Shown: positions 51,914 to 61,182 of the stretch, one piece after another | How the letters are laid out: every line of letters begins with the position of its first letter | How positions within the stretch are numbered: the first letter of the stretch is position 1 | The notes under the pieces: model-generated | What the model saw: only the letters and a program-made list of their open reading frames with translations | What the model was told of the DNA's origin: nothing | Database searches by the model: none | Translations under genes and position numbers: made by a program | From: Klenkia soli | GTDB lineage: Bacteria > Actinomycetota > Actinomycetes > Mycobacteriales > Geodermatophilaceae | DNA length: 64,000 nucleotides | Assembly (NCBI RefSeq): GCF_900103975.1 | Contig: NZ_FNIR01000008.1 | Span: 202,003 to 266,002, forward strand | Direction of reading: 5' to 3'

Positions 51914-53281
51914 TCAGAACAGCCGGTTGAGCACCGACCCGAGGTCGGGGATCTCGACCACCCGCAGCCCGCGCGGCACCGGGCCGGGGTCGGGAGGCAC
52001 CACGGCCAGCGTGTACCCCTGCCGGGCGGCCTCGGCCAGCCGGCGCCCGATGCCGCCCACCCGACGCACCTCCCCGGACAGGCCCACCTCGCCGAAGGCC
52101 ACCATGCCCACGGGCAGCGCCTTGTCCTTCGCCGCGGAGGCGATGGCCAGCGCGATCGCCATGTCGGCGGCGGGTTCGACGATGCGCACCCCGCCGACGG
52201 AGGCCGCGAACACGTCGGAGTTGCCCAGCGGCACGCCACCGCGACGCTCGACCACCGCGTTGATCATCGCCAGCCGCTGCGGGTCGAGCCCGCTCACCGC
52301 CCGCCGCGGTGACCCGCCGCCGGCGTTCTGCGCGACCAGGGACTGCACCTCGGCCAGCAGGGGGCGGCTGCCCTCCATGGTGACCGTGACGCAGCTGCCG
52401 GCCACCGGCGCGGCCCGCTTGGACACGAACAGGTGCGAGGGGTCGGGCACGCCGACCACACCGCCGTCGCCGATCTCGAAGCAGCCGATCTCGTCGGCCG
52501 GGCCGAACCGGTTCTTGGTGGCCCGCACCATGCGCAGCGTGGAGTGCCGCTCGCCGTCGAAGCTGATCACGACGTCGACCAGGTGCTCGAGCGCCCGCGG
52601 CCCGGCGATCGCGCCGTCCTTGGTGACGTGGCCGACCAGGATCACCGTCATGCCGCGGGACTTGGCGATGCCGGTGAGCGCGCTGGCCACGGCCCGCACC
52701 TGGGTGGCGCCGCCGTCGGTGCCGTCGACGGCGGGGGAGCGCACGGTCTGCACGCTGTCGAGGACCAGCAGCGAGGGGTTGACCTCCTCGATGTGCGAGA
52801 GCACCGCGGACAGCTCGGTCTCGGCGGCCAGGAACAGCTGCGGGTGCAGGGCCCCGATGCGCTCGGCGCGCAGTCGCACCTGGGCGGTGGACTCCTCGCC
52901 GGACACCACCAGCGTGGGCCCGTTCGACTCGGCCACCCGGTGGGCCACCTCGAGCAGGAGCGTGGACTTGCCGACCCCGGGTTCGCCGGCGACCAGCAGC
53001 ACGGCACCGGGGACCAGGCCGCCGCCGAGCACCCGGTCGAACTCGCCGATCCCGGTGGGCACGGCCCGCGACCCGTCGAGCTCCACCTGGGCGATCGGGC
53101 GGGCCCGACCGGTGACCGGACCGGGCACGACCGCCCGCAGCCCGCCGGACGCAGCTCCGCCGACCTCGCTCAGCGAGCCCCAGGCCTGGCACTCGGGGCA
53201 GCGCCCCATCCACCGGGTGGCGGCGAACCCGCACTCGCTGCAGCGGTGGGCGGGGCGGGACTTCACGACGGTCGGCGGCAC
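51914..53281 (-). CDS. radA: DNA repair protein RadA
   Basis: A 455-aa RecA-like branch-migration protein. The N-terminal zinc finger is CSECGFAATRWMGRCPEC; Walker A is VAGEPGVGKSTLL near residue 99, and Walker B is SLLVLDSVQTV; the RadA-specific motif KNRFGPADEIG (KNRFG) is intact. The C-terminal Lon-like domain has LAMINAVVERRGG and FGEVGLSGEVRRV. The start is GTG 53281; 122 nt separate it from disA. Confidence 0.96.
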   Translation of the reverse strand: MPPTVVKSRPAHRCSECGFAATRWMGRCPECQAWGSLSEVGGAASGGLRAVVPGPVTGRARPIAQVELDGSRAVPTGIGEFDRVLGGGLVPGAVLLVAGEPGVGKSTLLLEVAHRVAESNGPTLVVSGEESTAQVRLRAERIGALHPQLFLAAETELSAVLSHIEEVNPSLLVLDSVQTVRSPAVDGTDGGATQVRAVASALTGIAKSRGMTVILVGHVTKDGAIAGPRALEHLVDVVISFDGERHSTLRMVRATKNRFGPADEIGCFEIGDGGVVGVPDPSHLFVSKRAAPVAGSCVTVTMEGSRPLLAEVQSLVAQNAGGGSPRRAVSGLDPQRLAMINAVVERRGGVPLGNSDVFAASVGGVRIVEPAADMAIALAIASAAKDKALPVGMVAFGEVGLSGEVRRVGGIGRRLAEAARQGYTLAVVPPDPGPVPRGLRVVEIPDLGSVLNRLF

Positions 53282-53324
53282 GCGTCCATGGTGCCGTCGG
53301 GGTACGACAGAACCGCGGGAGCGG

Positions 53325-53879
53325 CTACTCCTCGCCCTCGTGGAAGTCGAAGCCCTCGCCGCGCGGGAGGTCCTCGGACGGGGTGCCGACCAGCACAGGG
53401 ACGGTGACCTCGCCGGCGTCGCGGAAGGTGAAGGTGACCTCGAGCGCCTGGGCCGGGGTGAGCGCCTCGGTCAACCCCTGCAGCACCACGATCACGTCGG
53501 CGTCCTCGCCCAGGTAGACGTTCTGGCCGGCCGGGACGGTGAAGCCGGAGTCGGTGACCTCGGCCTCGGAGCCGATCGGGCGCGACACCTCGTAGGAGTC
53601 GAAGCCGGGGCCGGAGATGTCCAGCAGCTCGTCGTCGGCGTCGCCGGAGTTGCCGATGGCGACCTCGAGCCGGGCGTCGCCGCCGCGCTCGTAGGCGCCG
53701 GACTCGGGGTAGGCGGTGTCGGCCGCACGCAGGTGGATGTCGCCGACGTCGCCCTGCCCGCCGCGGATGTCGCGGTCCTGGGTCGCGGTCTGGGCGATCT
53801 GGCCCGCGCTGCAGGCGGTGAGGACCACCGGGGACAGCACCAGCACACCAACGGCGGCGGCGCGCAGGACGCGGTTCAC
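53325..53879 (-). CDS. LpqE-like lipoprotein
   Basis: A 184-aa lipoprotein upstream of radA, the same place as lpqE (Rv3584) in mycobacteria. Lipobox VVLTAC follows a hydrophobic signal (VLRAAAVGVLVLSPVVL). The rest is beta-rich (ADTAYPESGAYERGGDARLEVAIGN, GFTVPAGQNVYLGEDADVIV) with a topology like the copper-binding PCuAC/DUF461 family, but the metal-binding Met/His set is not evident. The GTG at 53879 has AGGAGG 9 nt upstream. It is divergent from the photolyase gene. Confidence 0.78.
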   Translation of the reverse strand: MNRVLRAAAVGVLVLSPVVLTACSAGQIAQTATQDRDIRGGQGDVGDIHLRAADTAYPESGAYERGGDARLEVAIGNSGDADDELLDISGPGFDSYEVSRPIGSEAEVTDSGFTVPAGQNVYLGEDADVIVVLQGLTEALTPAQALEVTFTFRDAGEVTVPVLVGTPSEDLPRGEGFDFHEGEE

Positions 53880-53965
53880 GGCGGGGGACCTCCTGGGGCA
53901 CCGGCGGCACCGGGCTTCGTCGACTCGAGTCGCGCTGAGCGTAACGGTCACCCCACGATGCGCGC

Positions 53966-55528
53966 GTGGAGGTGACGGGTGTGGCACGAGACGACCGCGG
54001 ACCGGACGACCCGGCGCTGGCCGACTTCCCGGCCGACGCCCCGGGGACCCGGCGCTGGTGCTTCGCCGACCAGCTGGGTCCGCACTTCCTGGACGACCCG
54101 CACCAGGAGGTGCTGCTGGTCGAGTCGCGCGCGGTGTTCCGCCGCCGGCGGTTCCACCGGCAGAAGGCGCACCTGGTGCTCTCGGCGCTGCGGCACCGCG
54201 CCGCCGAGCTGGGCGACCGGGCGCAGTTCCTGCAGGTCGACACCTACGCCGAGGCGCTGGACGCCGTCGACGGCCCGCTGAGCGTCTGCGCGCCCACCAC
54301 CTGGGCGGCGCGCGACTTCGTGCTCGCCCGCCCCGACGTGCAGGTTCTCGCCTCGCGCGGGTTCGTCACCGACGAGCAGACCTTCCGGCGCGGGGCGACC
54401 GGCCGGGGCACCGAGGGCGGCAAGCGGCTGCTGATGGACGACTTCTACCGCGCGGCGCGCCAGCACCACGACGTGCTGATGGACGGCGCCGACCCCGTGG
54501 GCGGGAAGTGGAACTACGACCACGACAACCGCGAGCCCCCGCCCCGGGACGGCCGGTCGCCCGTGCCCGCGCCCTGGCTGCCGACCGAGGACGACATCGA
54601 CGAGGAGGTCCGGGCCGACCTGGACCGCTGGGAACGCGACGGCGACGTCTCCTTCGTCGGCGACGACGGACCCCGGCTGTTCCCGGCCACCCGCCGCGAG
54701 ACGCTGCACCGGCTGCGGGACTTCCTGGAGCACCGGCTGGGTGCCTTCGGCCCGCACGAGGACGCCATGCTGGCCGGCGAGCCCTGGCTGGCCCACTCGC
54801 TGCTCTCGGCGCCGATGAACCTGGGCCTGGTCGACCCGGTCGAGGTGGTGCACCGCGCCGAGGCGGCCCACCGCGAGCACGACCTCCCGCTGAACTCCGT
54901 CGAGGGCTTCGTCCGCCAGGTCATGGGGTGGCGCGACTACATCTGGCACCTCTACTGGCACCTGGGCCGCGACTACCGCGACCGCAACGCCCTGGACGCG
55001 CGCGCCGCCGTCCCGACCTGGTTGGCCGAGCTGGACACCGCCGACCTCGACGCCGCCTGCCTGTCCGGCGTGGTGGGCGACCTGCGCGCCCGCGGCTGGG
55101 TGCACCACATCCCGCGGTTGATGGTGCTGGGCAACTACGCCCTCCAGCGGGGGATCGACCCGGCCGGCCTGACCGACTGGTTCCACCGCACCTTCGTCGA
55201 CGGCTACGACTGGGTCATGGTGGCCAACGTCGTGGGCATGAGCCAGCACGCCGACGGCGGGGTGCTGGCCACCAAGCCCTACGCCTCGGGGGGTGCCTAC
55301 ATCGACCGCATGAGCGACTACTGCGGCGGCTGCCGGTACGACCCGAAGAAGCGGCTGGGCGAGGACGCCTGCCCGTTCACCGCCGGCTACTGGGGCTTCC
55401 TGGACCGGGTCGCGCCGAAGCTCGAGGGCAACCGGCGGATGGCCCAGCCCCTGGCCGGTCTGCGCCGGTTGAAGGACCTCGAGGCCGTGGTCGAGCAGGA
55501 GCGCGACCGCGGCACCGACCCCTACTGA
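53966..55528 (+). CDS. Cryptochrome/photolyase-related protein of the iron-sulfur (FeS-BCP, PhrB-like) class
   Basis: A 520-aa flavoprotein. It begins WCFADQLGPHFLDD, typical of this class, has KWNYDHDNR and the helical FAD domain with EGFVRQVMGWRDYIWHLYW. Four Cys at about residues 365, 453, 456 and 469 have spacings 88, 3 and 13, equal to those of the [4Fe-4S] ligands of Agrobacterium PhrB (350, 438, 441, 454, from memory). It probably repairs (6-4) photoproducts. The start GTG 53966 could also be one of two nearby in-frame GTGs. Its end overlaps the UbiA gene by 7 nt, convergently. Confidence 0.9.
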   Translation: MEVTGVARDDRGPDDPALADFPADAPGTRRWCFADQLGPHFLDDPHQEVLLVESRAVFRRRRFHRQKAHLVLSALRHRAAELGDRAQFLQVDTYAEALDAVDGPLSVCAPTTWAARDFVLARPDVQVLASRGFVTDEQTFRRGATGRGTEGGKRLLMDDFYRAARQHHDVLMDGADPVGGKWNYDHDNREPPPRDGRSPVPAPWLPTEDDIDEEVRADLDRWERDGDVSFVGDDGPRLFPATRRETLHRLRDFLEHRLGAFGPHEDAMLAGEPWLAHSLLSAPMNLGLVDPVEVVHRAEAAHREHDLPLNSVEGFVRQVMGWRDYIWHLYWHLGRDYRDRNALDARAAVPTWLAELDTADLDAACLSGVVGDLRARGWVHHIPRLMVLGNYALQRGIDPAGLTDWFHRTFVDGYDWVMVANVVGMSQHADGGVLATKPYASGGAYIDRMSDYCGGCRYDPKKRLGEDACPFTAGYWGFLDRVAPKLEGNRRMAQPLAGLRRLKDLEAVVEQERDRGTDPY

Positions 55529-56382
55529 AGCACCGAGCCGCCGACCAGGAGCAGGACGACGTCGACCACGGTCAGCAGCATGACCGCGGGGAACGCCGCG
55601 GCCCGGAACCGCTCGGTGCCGGCGAGGGCGGCCACCACCAGCGCCGGGACGGCGACCACCAGCGCCGCCCACCCGAGGACCGTGGGCGGGCCGGCCGGGC
55701 CCAGCACGAGGACCAGGGACGCGGCACCGAGCAGACCGGCGGCGACCAGCGCGGAGACGGTGGCGCCCAGCCGGTGGGGCAGGCCGCGCACCCCGGTGGC
55801 GGCGTCGTCCTCGAGGTCGGGGGCCACGTTGGCCAGGTGCGCCGCACCGCCGAGCAGGGCGCCGGCCGTGACCAACCACCACGGCGCGACCGGGGTGCCC
55901 GGCGCCGCGGCGACCACGCCGGCCGGCAGCAGCCCGAAGGCGACCAGGTAGGGGAGCAGGGAGGCCGCGGTGCGCTTGAGGCCGGCGTTGTAGGCCCAGC
56001 CGCCGGCCACCACGCCCAGCAGCAGCACCCCCGGTGCGGGGCCCAGCGCCAGGGAGGTGACCACGGCCAGGACGACGGCGACCAGCGCGGCCGCGCGCAG
56101 CCGGGCCGGGGTGACCAGGCCCTGGACGGTCGGCTTGTCGGCCCGGGCGACGGCGGCGTCGCGGTCGGCGTCCAGCCAGTCGTTGCTCCAGCCGATCGAC
56201 GCCTGGCCGGCCAGCACGGCGACCGCGACCAGCACCGCGCGGCCGCTCCCGACGTCGGCGGTCACGGCCAGCAGTGCCGCCACGGTGGTCACCGCCAGGG
56301 TGGGGCCCAGATGGGTCGCCAGGGCCATCGCGGCCGCCGTCCGCAGGACGCCCGACCGCGGCGCAGCACCGTCCACAGGCAC
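55522..56382 (-). CDS. UbiA-family prenyltransferase-like membrane protein
   Basis: A 286-aa integral membrane protein with eight or so helices. The first Asp-rich motif [19 protein letters not shown] (NDxxDxxxD) binds the prenyl diphosphate; the second is [13 protein letters not shown]. The family attaches prenyl chains to aromatic or other acceptors; here neither substrate is evident. GTG 56382 has GAGGGG 8 nt upstream; GTG 56376 is an alternative. It is divergent from carD with a 131-nt gap. Confidence 0.85.
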   Translation of the reverse strand: MPVDGAAPRSGVLRTAAAMALATHLGPTLAVTTVAALLAVTADVGSGRAVLVAVAVLAGQASIGWSNDWLDADRDAAVARADKPTVQGLVTPARLRAAALVAVVLAVVTSLALGPAPGVLLLGVVAGGWAYNAGLKRTAASLLPYLVAFGLLPAGVVAAAPGTPVAPWWLVTAGALLGGAAHLANVAPDLEDDAATGVRGLPHRLGATVSALVAAGLLGAASLVLVLGPAGPPTVLGWAALVVAVPALVVAALAGTERFRAAAFPAVMLLTVVDVVLLLVGGSVLQ

Positions 56383-56479
56383 ACCAACCACCCCTCTGTC
56401 AACCCCAACCTGACCAGCGACAAGCCTCTGACCTGCGCGTTTGGCAGGACCAACCAACTCGGTGCAACCCGTCCCGTGG

Positions 56480-56485
56480 TATTCT
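56480..56485 (+). promoter_or_regulatory. carD promoter -10 element
   Basis: TATTCT lies 28 nt before the carD ATG, in the middle of the most AT-rich part of the gap. No good -35 is visible 17 nt upstream. GAAAGGGG, about 10 nt before the ATG, is the ribosome site. Confidence 0.6.
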
Positions 56486-56513
56486 GGGCGACAGCGAAAG
56501 GGGTCACACACAC

Positions 56514-56996
56514 ATGGGCTTCACTGTCGGCGAGACCGTCGTCTACCCGCACCACGGCGCTGCGCTCATCGAGGCGATCGAGCAGCGCACGATCAAGGGT
56601 GTCGAGAAGGCATACCTCGTGCTGAAGGTCGCACAGGGAGATCTGACCGTCCGGGTCCCGGCGGACAACGCCGAGATCGTGGGCGTCCGCGACGTCGTGG
56701 GCCAGGAAGGTCTGGACAAGGTCTTCGAGGTGCTGCGGGCCCCGCACACCGAGGAGCCGACCAACTGGTCGCGGCGCTACAAGGCCAACCTCGAGAAGCT
56801 GGCCTCCGGTGACGTGAACAAGGTGGCCGAGGTCGTCCGCGACCTCTGGCGGCGCGACAAGGACCGCGGCCTGTCGGCCGGCGAGAAGCGGATGCTCTCG
56901 AAGGCCCGCCAGATCCTGGTCAGCGAGCTCGCGCTCGCCGAGGGCACCAACGAGGACAAGGCCGAGATCCTGCTCGACGAGGTCCTCGCCAGCTGA
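56514..56996 (+). CDS. carD: RNA polymerase-binding transcription factor CarD
   Basis: A 160-aa essential regulator that stabilises open promoter complexes. The N-terminal RNAP-interacting Tudor-like domain ([41 protein letters not shown]) is followed by a helical DNA-binding domain with [37 protein letters not shown] and the conserved wedge Trp. It is followed by a strong terminator, so the next gene is probably transcribed separately. Confidence 0.97.
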   Translation: MGFTVGETVVYPHHGAALIEAIEQRTIKGVEKAYLVLKVAQGDLTVRVPADNAEIVGVRDVVGQEGLDKVFEVLRAPHTEEPTNWSRRYKANLEKLASGDVNKVAEVVRDLWRRDKDRGLSAGEKRMLSKARQILVSELALAEGTNEDKAEILLDEVLAS

Positions 56997-57009
56997 TCCA
57001 GCCCGCTCC

Positions 57010-57045
57010 GCACGAGCCCCCGACCCACCGGTCGGGGGCTCGTGC
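57010..57045 (+). terminator. carD terminator
   Basis: GCACGAGCCCCCGACC (57010-57025) and GGTCGGGGGCTCGTGC (57030-57045) pair perfectly over 16 bp with a CACC loop, 13 nt after the carD stop. Confidence 0.9.
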
Positions 57046-57074
57046 GCTGTCCGGGGCCTGCAAGACTCCACGAC

Positions 57075-57554
57075 GTGCAGCTGCCCCTGGTCGGAGTCGG
57101 TGTCGACGTCCACGCCCTGGAGGCGGGCCGGCCGCTGTGGGTGGCCGGTCTGCACTGGCCCGAGGCCGCCGCGGGGCTGGCCGGGCACTCGGACGGCGAC
57201 GTCGTCGCCCACGCGGCCTGCGATGCCCTGCTGTCCGCCTCGGGGGTCGGTGACCTCGGCGGGGTGTTCGGCACCTCGCGCCCCGAGTACGCCGGCGCGT
57301 CGGGGCTCACCCTGCTCGCCGAGACCGCCCGGCTGGTCCGGGCCGCCGGCTACGAGATCGGCAACGTGGCCGTGCAGCTGATCGGGAACACCCCCCGGAT
57401 GAGCGGCCGTCGGGACGAGGCGGTGGCGGCGTTGAGCGGGGCCCTGGACGCCGTCGTCCGGCTGAGCGCGACGACGACCGACGCCCTGGGTCTCACCGGC
57501 CGCGGTGAGGGCATCGCCGCCGTCGCGACCGCGCTCGTCGTCCCCCGGAGCTGA
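57075..57554 (+). CDS. ispF: 2-C-methyl-D-erythritol 2,4-cyclodiphosphate synthase
   Basis: A 159-aa enzyme of the MEP isoprenoid pathway. It has [20 protein letters not shown] (metal Asp and His), [31 protein letters not shown] and a late [18 protein letters not shown]. The usual partner ispD, which sits between carD and ispF in mycobacteria, is absent here. The GTG at 57075 lies just after a carD terminator; an AAGACT hexamer 7 nt upstream suggests a leaderless message of its own. Confidence 0.95.
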   Translation: MQLPLVGVGVDVHALEAGRPLWVAGLHWPEAAAGLAGHSDGDVVAHAACDALLSASGVGDLGGVFGTSRPEYAGASGLTLLAETARLVRAAGYEIGNVAVQLIGNTPRMSGRRDEAVAALSGALDAVVRLSATTTDALGLTGRGEGIAAVATALVVPRS

Positions 57555-57575
57555 CCCCGGCCCAGCGCCGCGTCT

Positions 57576-57587
57576 GCACAGATGTGC
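57576..57587. promoter_or_regulatory. GCACA-GA-TGTGC inverted repeat upstream of the dehydrogenase operon
   Basis: A perfect 5-bp inverted repeat with a 2-nt centre. A related site, CACA-AA-TGTG, lies at 57742-57751 just downstream of the promoter. The 172-nt gap between ispF and the dehydrogenase genes holds these two sites and the promoter below; it could host a regulator that loops or brackets the promoter. Confidence 0.4.
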
Positions 57588-57686
57588 GGACGCGGTCCTC
57601 GGCGACCCGTGGTGGTCGACCGTGCCCGGTCGTCCGGTGCCGGTGGTGGCTGCCGACGACCGGGCGGGACGCGTCGTCGGAGGGGC

Positions 57687-57715
57687 TTGCGTCACACCCG
57701 GGGCCCGCTTAATCT
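57687..57715 (+). promoter_or_regulatory. Promoter of the 2-oxoacid dehydrogenase operon
   Basis: TTGCGT (57687-57692), 17 nt, TAATCT (57710-57715): the best sigma-A-like promoter seen in the window. Transcription would begin near 57722. The leader then carries CACAAATGTG (57742-57751) and AGGGAG (57758-57763). Confidence 0.7.
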
Positions 57716-57748
57716 CTGCGCACCGACGTGCTGAGCGTCGTCACAAAT

Positions 57749-58807
57749 GTGCAGACCAGGGAGTTCGCCATCACTGCCATCGCGCACCAGCCGCCCGTCC
57801 ACGACGGCCGCCCGGCGGCGCCGTCGTCCGACGCGGCCACCGCCCGTGCCTCGCTGAGCACCATGTGGAAGATCCGCCGCTTCGAGGAGGCGGTGGACGA
57901 CCTGTTCGCCCGCGGCCTCATGCACGGCACCATGCACCTGTCGATCGGGCAGGAGGCCAGCGCGACCGGGGTCTGCCTGGCGCTGCGCGAGCGCGACGCC
58001 ATCACCAGCACCCACCGGGGGCACGGCCACTGCATCGCCCAGGGCGCCGACCTCACCCGGATGATGGCCGAGCTGCTGGCCAAGGAGACCGGTTACTGCC
58101 GGGGCCGCGGCGGCTCGATGCACATCGCCGACGTCGCCACCGGCAACCTGGGTGCCAACGGCATCGTCGGTGGTGGCATCCCGATCGCCGCCGGTGCCGC
58201 GCTGGCCTACAAGATGCGTGGTGAGGACCGCGTGGTCGCCAGCTTCTTCGGCGACGGCGCGACCAACGAGGGTGCCTTCCACGAGGGGCTGAACCTGGCC
58301 GCGATCTGGGACCTCCCGGTCGTGTTCGTCTGCGAGAACAACAAGTACGGCATGAGCTTCTCCACCGAGTTCTCGATGGCGGTGCCGCACGTGGCCGACC
58401 GGGCCGCGGCCTACGGCATGCCGGGGGTCACCGTCGACGGCAACGACCTGGACGCCGTCCACGCCGCCGCCGCCGAGGCCGTCGACCGGGCCCGCAACGG
58501 CGGTGGACCGACCCTCATCGAGGCCGAGACCTACCGCTGGAAGGGCCACAGCAAGAGCGACAAGAACCTCTACCGGACCCGCGAGGAGATCGCGGAGTGG
58601 CGGGAGCGCGACCCGATCGTCGCCTTCGAGTCGAAGGTGACCGGGTCCGGCCTGCTCACCGATGCCGACGTGGCCGCCGCGCGCGAGGAGGCCACCGACG
58701 CGGTGAAGGCCGCCGTCCGCGAGGCCATCGCCGGTACCGACGCCGACCCCGGTGACCTGCTCGACGCCGTCTTCGCCCCTGTCGACCCCCAGGACGTGAC
58801 CCGATGA
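57749..58807 (+). CDS. Thiamine-diphosphate-dependent 2-oxoacid dehydrogenase E1 alpha subunit (pyruvate/acetoin/branched-chain type)
   Basis: A 352-aa E1 alpha subunit. ThDP binding is [33 protein letters not shown] near residue 165 (split here as the GDG...NN motif), with [13 protein letters not shown] and RGRGGSMH upstream and [12 protein letters not shown] downstream. It could belong to pyruvate, acetoin or branched-chain oxoacid dehydrogenase. The start is uncertain: GTG 57728 or 57749, or ATC 57770, which is the only one with a ribosome site (AGGGAG, 6 nt before). It is coupled to the E1 beta gene by ATGA. Confidence 0.9.
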   Translation: MQTREFAITAIAHQPPVHDGRPAAPSSDAATARASLSTMWKIRRFEEAVDDLFARGLMHGTMHLSIGQEASATGVCLALRERDAITSTHRGHGHCIAQGADLTRMMAELLAKETGYCRGRGGSMHIADVATGNLGANGIVGGGIPIAAGAALAYKMRGEDRVVASFFGDGATNEGAFHEGLNLAAIWDLPVVFVCENNKYGMSFSTEFSMAVPHVADRAAAYGMPGVTVDGNDLDAVHAAAAEAVDRARNGGGPTLIEAETYRWKGHSKSDKNLYRTREEIAEWRERDPIVAFESKVTGSGLLTDADVAAAREEATDAVKAAVREAIAGTDADPGDLLDAVFAPVDPQDVTR

Positions 58808-59835
58808 CCGCCACCCTGCCCGCCGCCCCCGCAGCCGTCGAGGGCGACGTCCGCGAGATGACCTACTCCGAGGCCGTCCGCGAGGCGCTGGCCGAGGCCA
58901 TGTCCGCCGACGACCGGGTCTTCATGCTGGGCGAGGACGTCGGCGTGTACGGCGGAGCGTTCGGCGTCAGCGGCGACCTCGTGCACCGCTTCGGCAAGGA
59001 GCGCGTGCGCGACACCCCCATCTCCGAACTCGGCATCGTCGGTGCCGCGGTCGGCGCGGCGCTGGCCGGCATGCGACCGATCGTGGAGATCCAGTTCTCC
59101 GACTTCACCTGCCAGGCGATGGACCAGATCGTCAACCAGGCCGCCAAGATCCACTTCATGCTGGGTGGTGCCGTCTCGGTGCCGATGGTGCTGCGCACCC
59201 CGCTGGGGTCGGGCACCGGCGCGGCCGCGCAGCACTCGCAGAGCCTCGAGGCGTGGTTCGCCCACGTGCCCGGCCTCAAGGTCGTCATGCCCAGCACCGT
59301 CTCGGAGGTCAAGGGCCTGCTGCTGGCCGCGATCGACGACCCCAACCCGGTGGTCTTCCTCGAGCACAAGCTGCTCTACCGGACCAAGGGCCACGTGCCC
59401 GCAGGCAGCGCCCGCGTGCCGCTGGGCCGCAGCGTCGTCCGCCGCGAGGGCGCGGACCTGACCATCGTGGCCACCGGCGTGATGGTCAGCCGCAGCCTCG
59501 AGGCCGCGGCGCGGCTCGCCGAGGAGGGCATCGAGGCCACCGTCGTCGACCCGGTCACCCTGACCCCGCTCGACGAGGGCCCGATCCTGGACGCCGTCCG
59601 CCGCACCGGGCGCGTGCTGCTGGTGCAGGAGGCCCCCGGCCACGTGGGCTACATGTCCGAGATCGCCGCCCGGATCGCCGGGTCGTCGGCCCTCTACAGC
59701 CTCGAGGCGCCGATCAAGCGGCTGTGCGGGCTGGACGCCCCGATGCCCTACGCGCCGGCGCTGGAGCGCGCGATGGTCCCGCAGCTCGACGACGTCGTGG
59801 TCGCCGGGCGTGCCCTGGCCACGCAGGAGGCCTGA
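58804..59835 (+). CDS. 2-oxoacid dehydrogenase E1 beta subunit
   Basis: A 343-aa transketolase-like beta subunit. It has [92 protein letters not shown] and [19 protein letters not shown] (quoted in parts). The E1 alpha and beta together decarboxylate the 2-oxoacid and acylate the lipoyl group of E2. It follows E1 alpha by overlap and precedes E2 by 3 nt. Confidence 0.93.
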   Translation: MTATLPAAPAAVEGDVREMTYSEAVREALAEAMSADDRVFMLGEDVGVYGGAFGVSGDLVHRFGKERVRDTPISELGIVGAAVGAALAGMRPIVEIQFSDFTCQAMDQIVNQAAKIHFMLGGAVSVPMVLRTPLGSGTGAAAQHSQSLEAWFAHVPGLKVVMPSTVSEVKGLLLAAIDDPNPVVFLEHKLLYRTKGHVPAGSARVPLGRSVVRREGADLTIVATGVMVSRSLEAAARLAEEGIEATVVDPVTLTPLDEGPILDAVRRTGRVLLVQEAPGHVGYMSEIAARIAGSSALYSLEAPIKRLCGLDAPMPYAPALERAMVPQLDDVVVAGRALATQEA

Positions 59836-59838
59836 GCC

Positions 59839-61173
59839 GTGGCCCGGGTCCCCGTACGCATGCCGAAGATGTCGATGACGATGACCGAGGGCGAGCTGAG
59901 CCACTGGGCCATCGCGGTCGGTGACGAGATCGGCTCCGGCGACGTGATCTGCGAGGTGCTCACCGACAAGGTGGACATGGAGGTGGAGAGCCCCGCCACC
60001 GGCACCCTGGTCGAGATCGTGGTCGAGTCCGGGATGGTGCCGGTCGGCGAGCCGATCGGCTGGATCGAGGCCGACGGCGACTCCTTCACCGACCTGCTCG
60101 ACTTCGGCGACCCCGCCGAGCCCGCGGCGGCCGGTGACGAGCTGGGCTCCGAGGGTGCCGACGCCGTCGTCCCCGACCCCGAGCCCGCACCGACCGTGCC
60201 GGCGGCCCCGGCGCAGACCGGTGCGACGACCGGACCGGTGGCCGCCGTGCCCCGGGCCCGCGCCCTGGCCGCCGAGGCGGGGCTGGACCTGCGGTCGCTG
60301 ACCCCGACCGGGCCCGGCGGGGTCGTGTCGATCGGCGACGTGCAGACCGCGCTGGCCCAGCCGGCTGCTCCGGCGGCGGTGGCTCCGCCGCCGGCCAAGC
60401 CGCTGACGCCGCCGCAGCGCAAGCGCGCCGCGGCGCAGGGCCAGGCACCGGCGCCGACGCGCCCTGCGCCGTCCCCGTTGCCGGTCCCGCCGGTCGACCC
60501 GCCGGCACCCGCACCCCTGGCGGCCGCGGCGCCGGTGAGCACGGCACCGGTGAGCGCGAAGGTCGCCGCCGTCCGCCGGGCCGTGGCCCGCAAGATGACC
60601 GAGAGCGCGGCCATCCCGCAGTTCACGGTCTGGCGCGACCTGCACCTGGACGTCGCGGACACCCACCGCGACGGGCTGTCCTGGACCACGGTGCTGCTGC
60701 AGTCCTACGCCCGGGCCCTCCTGCAGGTGCCCCGGCTGCTGGACCGCTGGGACGGCGAGAACGCGGTGCCCACCGGCGCGCCCGTCGTGGCGCTGGCGGT
60801 GGACACCCCGGGCGGCCTGATGGTGCCCACCTTCAGCTCCCCGGAGAGCGCCAACCCGCGCAGGCTCGACGAGGACCTGCGTGCGGTGGCCCGGGCGGCC
60901 CGGGACGGCAAGGTCGACGCCGCGCACCAGGGCGTGGCCAACTCCAGCCTGTCCAACCTGGGCGGCCTGGGTGTCGACCGGTTCCAGGCGCTGATCACCC
61001 CGCCGCAGGGCAGCGTGCTGGCCCTGGGATCGATCAGCCGGCGCCCGGTCGCGGTGCCCGGCGGGATCGGCACGGCGCTCGTGGTCACGGCCGGCCTGAC
61101 CGTCGACCACCGGGTCGGCGACGGTGCCGACGGTGCCCGGCTGCTCGCGCTCATGGCCGACGACCTCGGCTGA
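59839..61173 (+). CDS. 2-oxoacid dehydrogenase E2 (dihydrolipoamide acyltransferase)
   Basis: A 444-aa core acyltransferase. The N-terminal lipoyl domain carries DKVDMEVES, with the lipoylated Lys near residue 44. A Pro/Ala linker leads to a peripheral subunit-binding domain (VPRARALAAEAGLDLRSLTPTG), another Pro-rich linker and the catalytic domain from about residue 235, with DHRVGDGADGARLL, where His and Asp are catalytic. The E3 gene is not in the window. The GTG at 59839 is 3 nt after the E1 beta stop. Confidence 0.92.
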   Translation: MARVPVRMPKMSMTMTEGELSHWAIAVGDEIGSGDVICEVLTDKVDMEVESPATGTLVEIVVESGMVPVGEPIGWIEADGDSFTDLLDFGDPAEPAAAGDELGSEGADAVVPDPEPAPTVPAAPAQTGATTGPVAAVPRARALAAEAGLDLRSLTPTGPGGVVSIGDVQTALAQPAAPAAVAPPPAKPLTPPQRKRAAAQGQAPAPTRPAPSPLPVPPVDPPAPAPLAAAAPVSTAPVSAKVAAVRRAVARKMTESAAIPQFTVWRDLHLDVADTHRDGLSWTTVLLQSYARALLQVPRLLDRWDGENAVPTGAPVVALAVDTPGGLMVPTFSSPESANPRRLDEDLRAVARAARDGKVDAAHQGVANSSLSNLGGLGVDRFQALITPPQGSVLALGSISRRPVAVPGGIGTALVVTAGLTVDHRVGDGADGARLLALMADDLG

Positions 61174-61182
61174 GCCCCCGAC

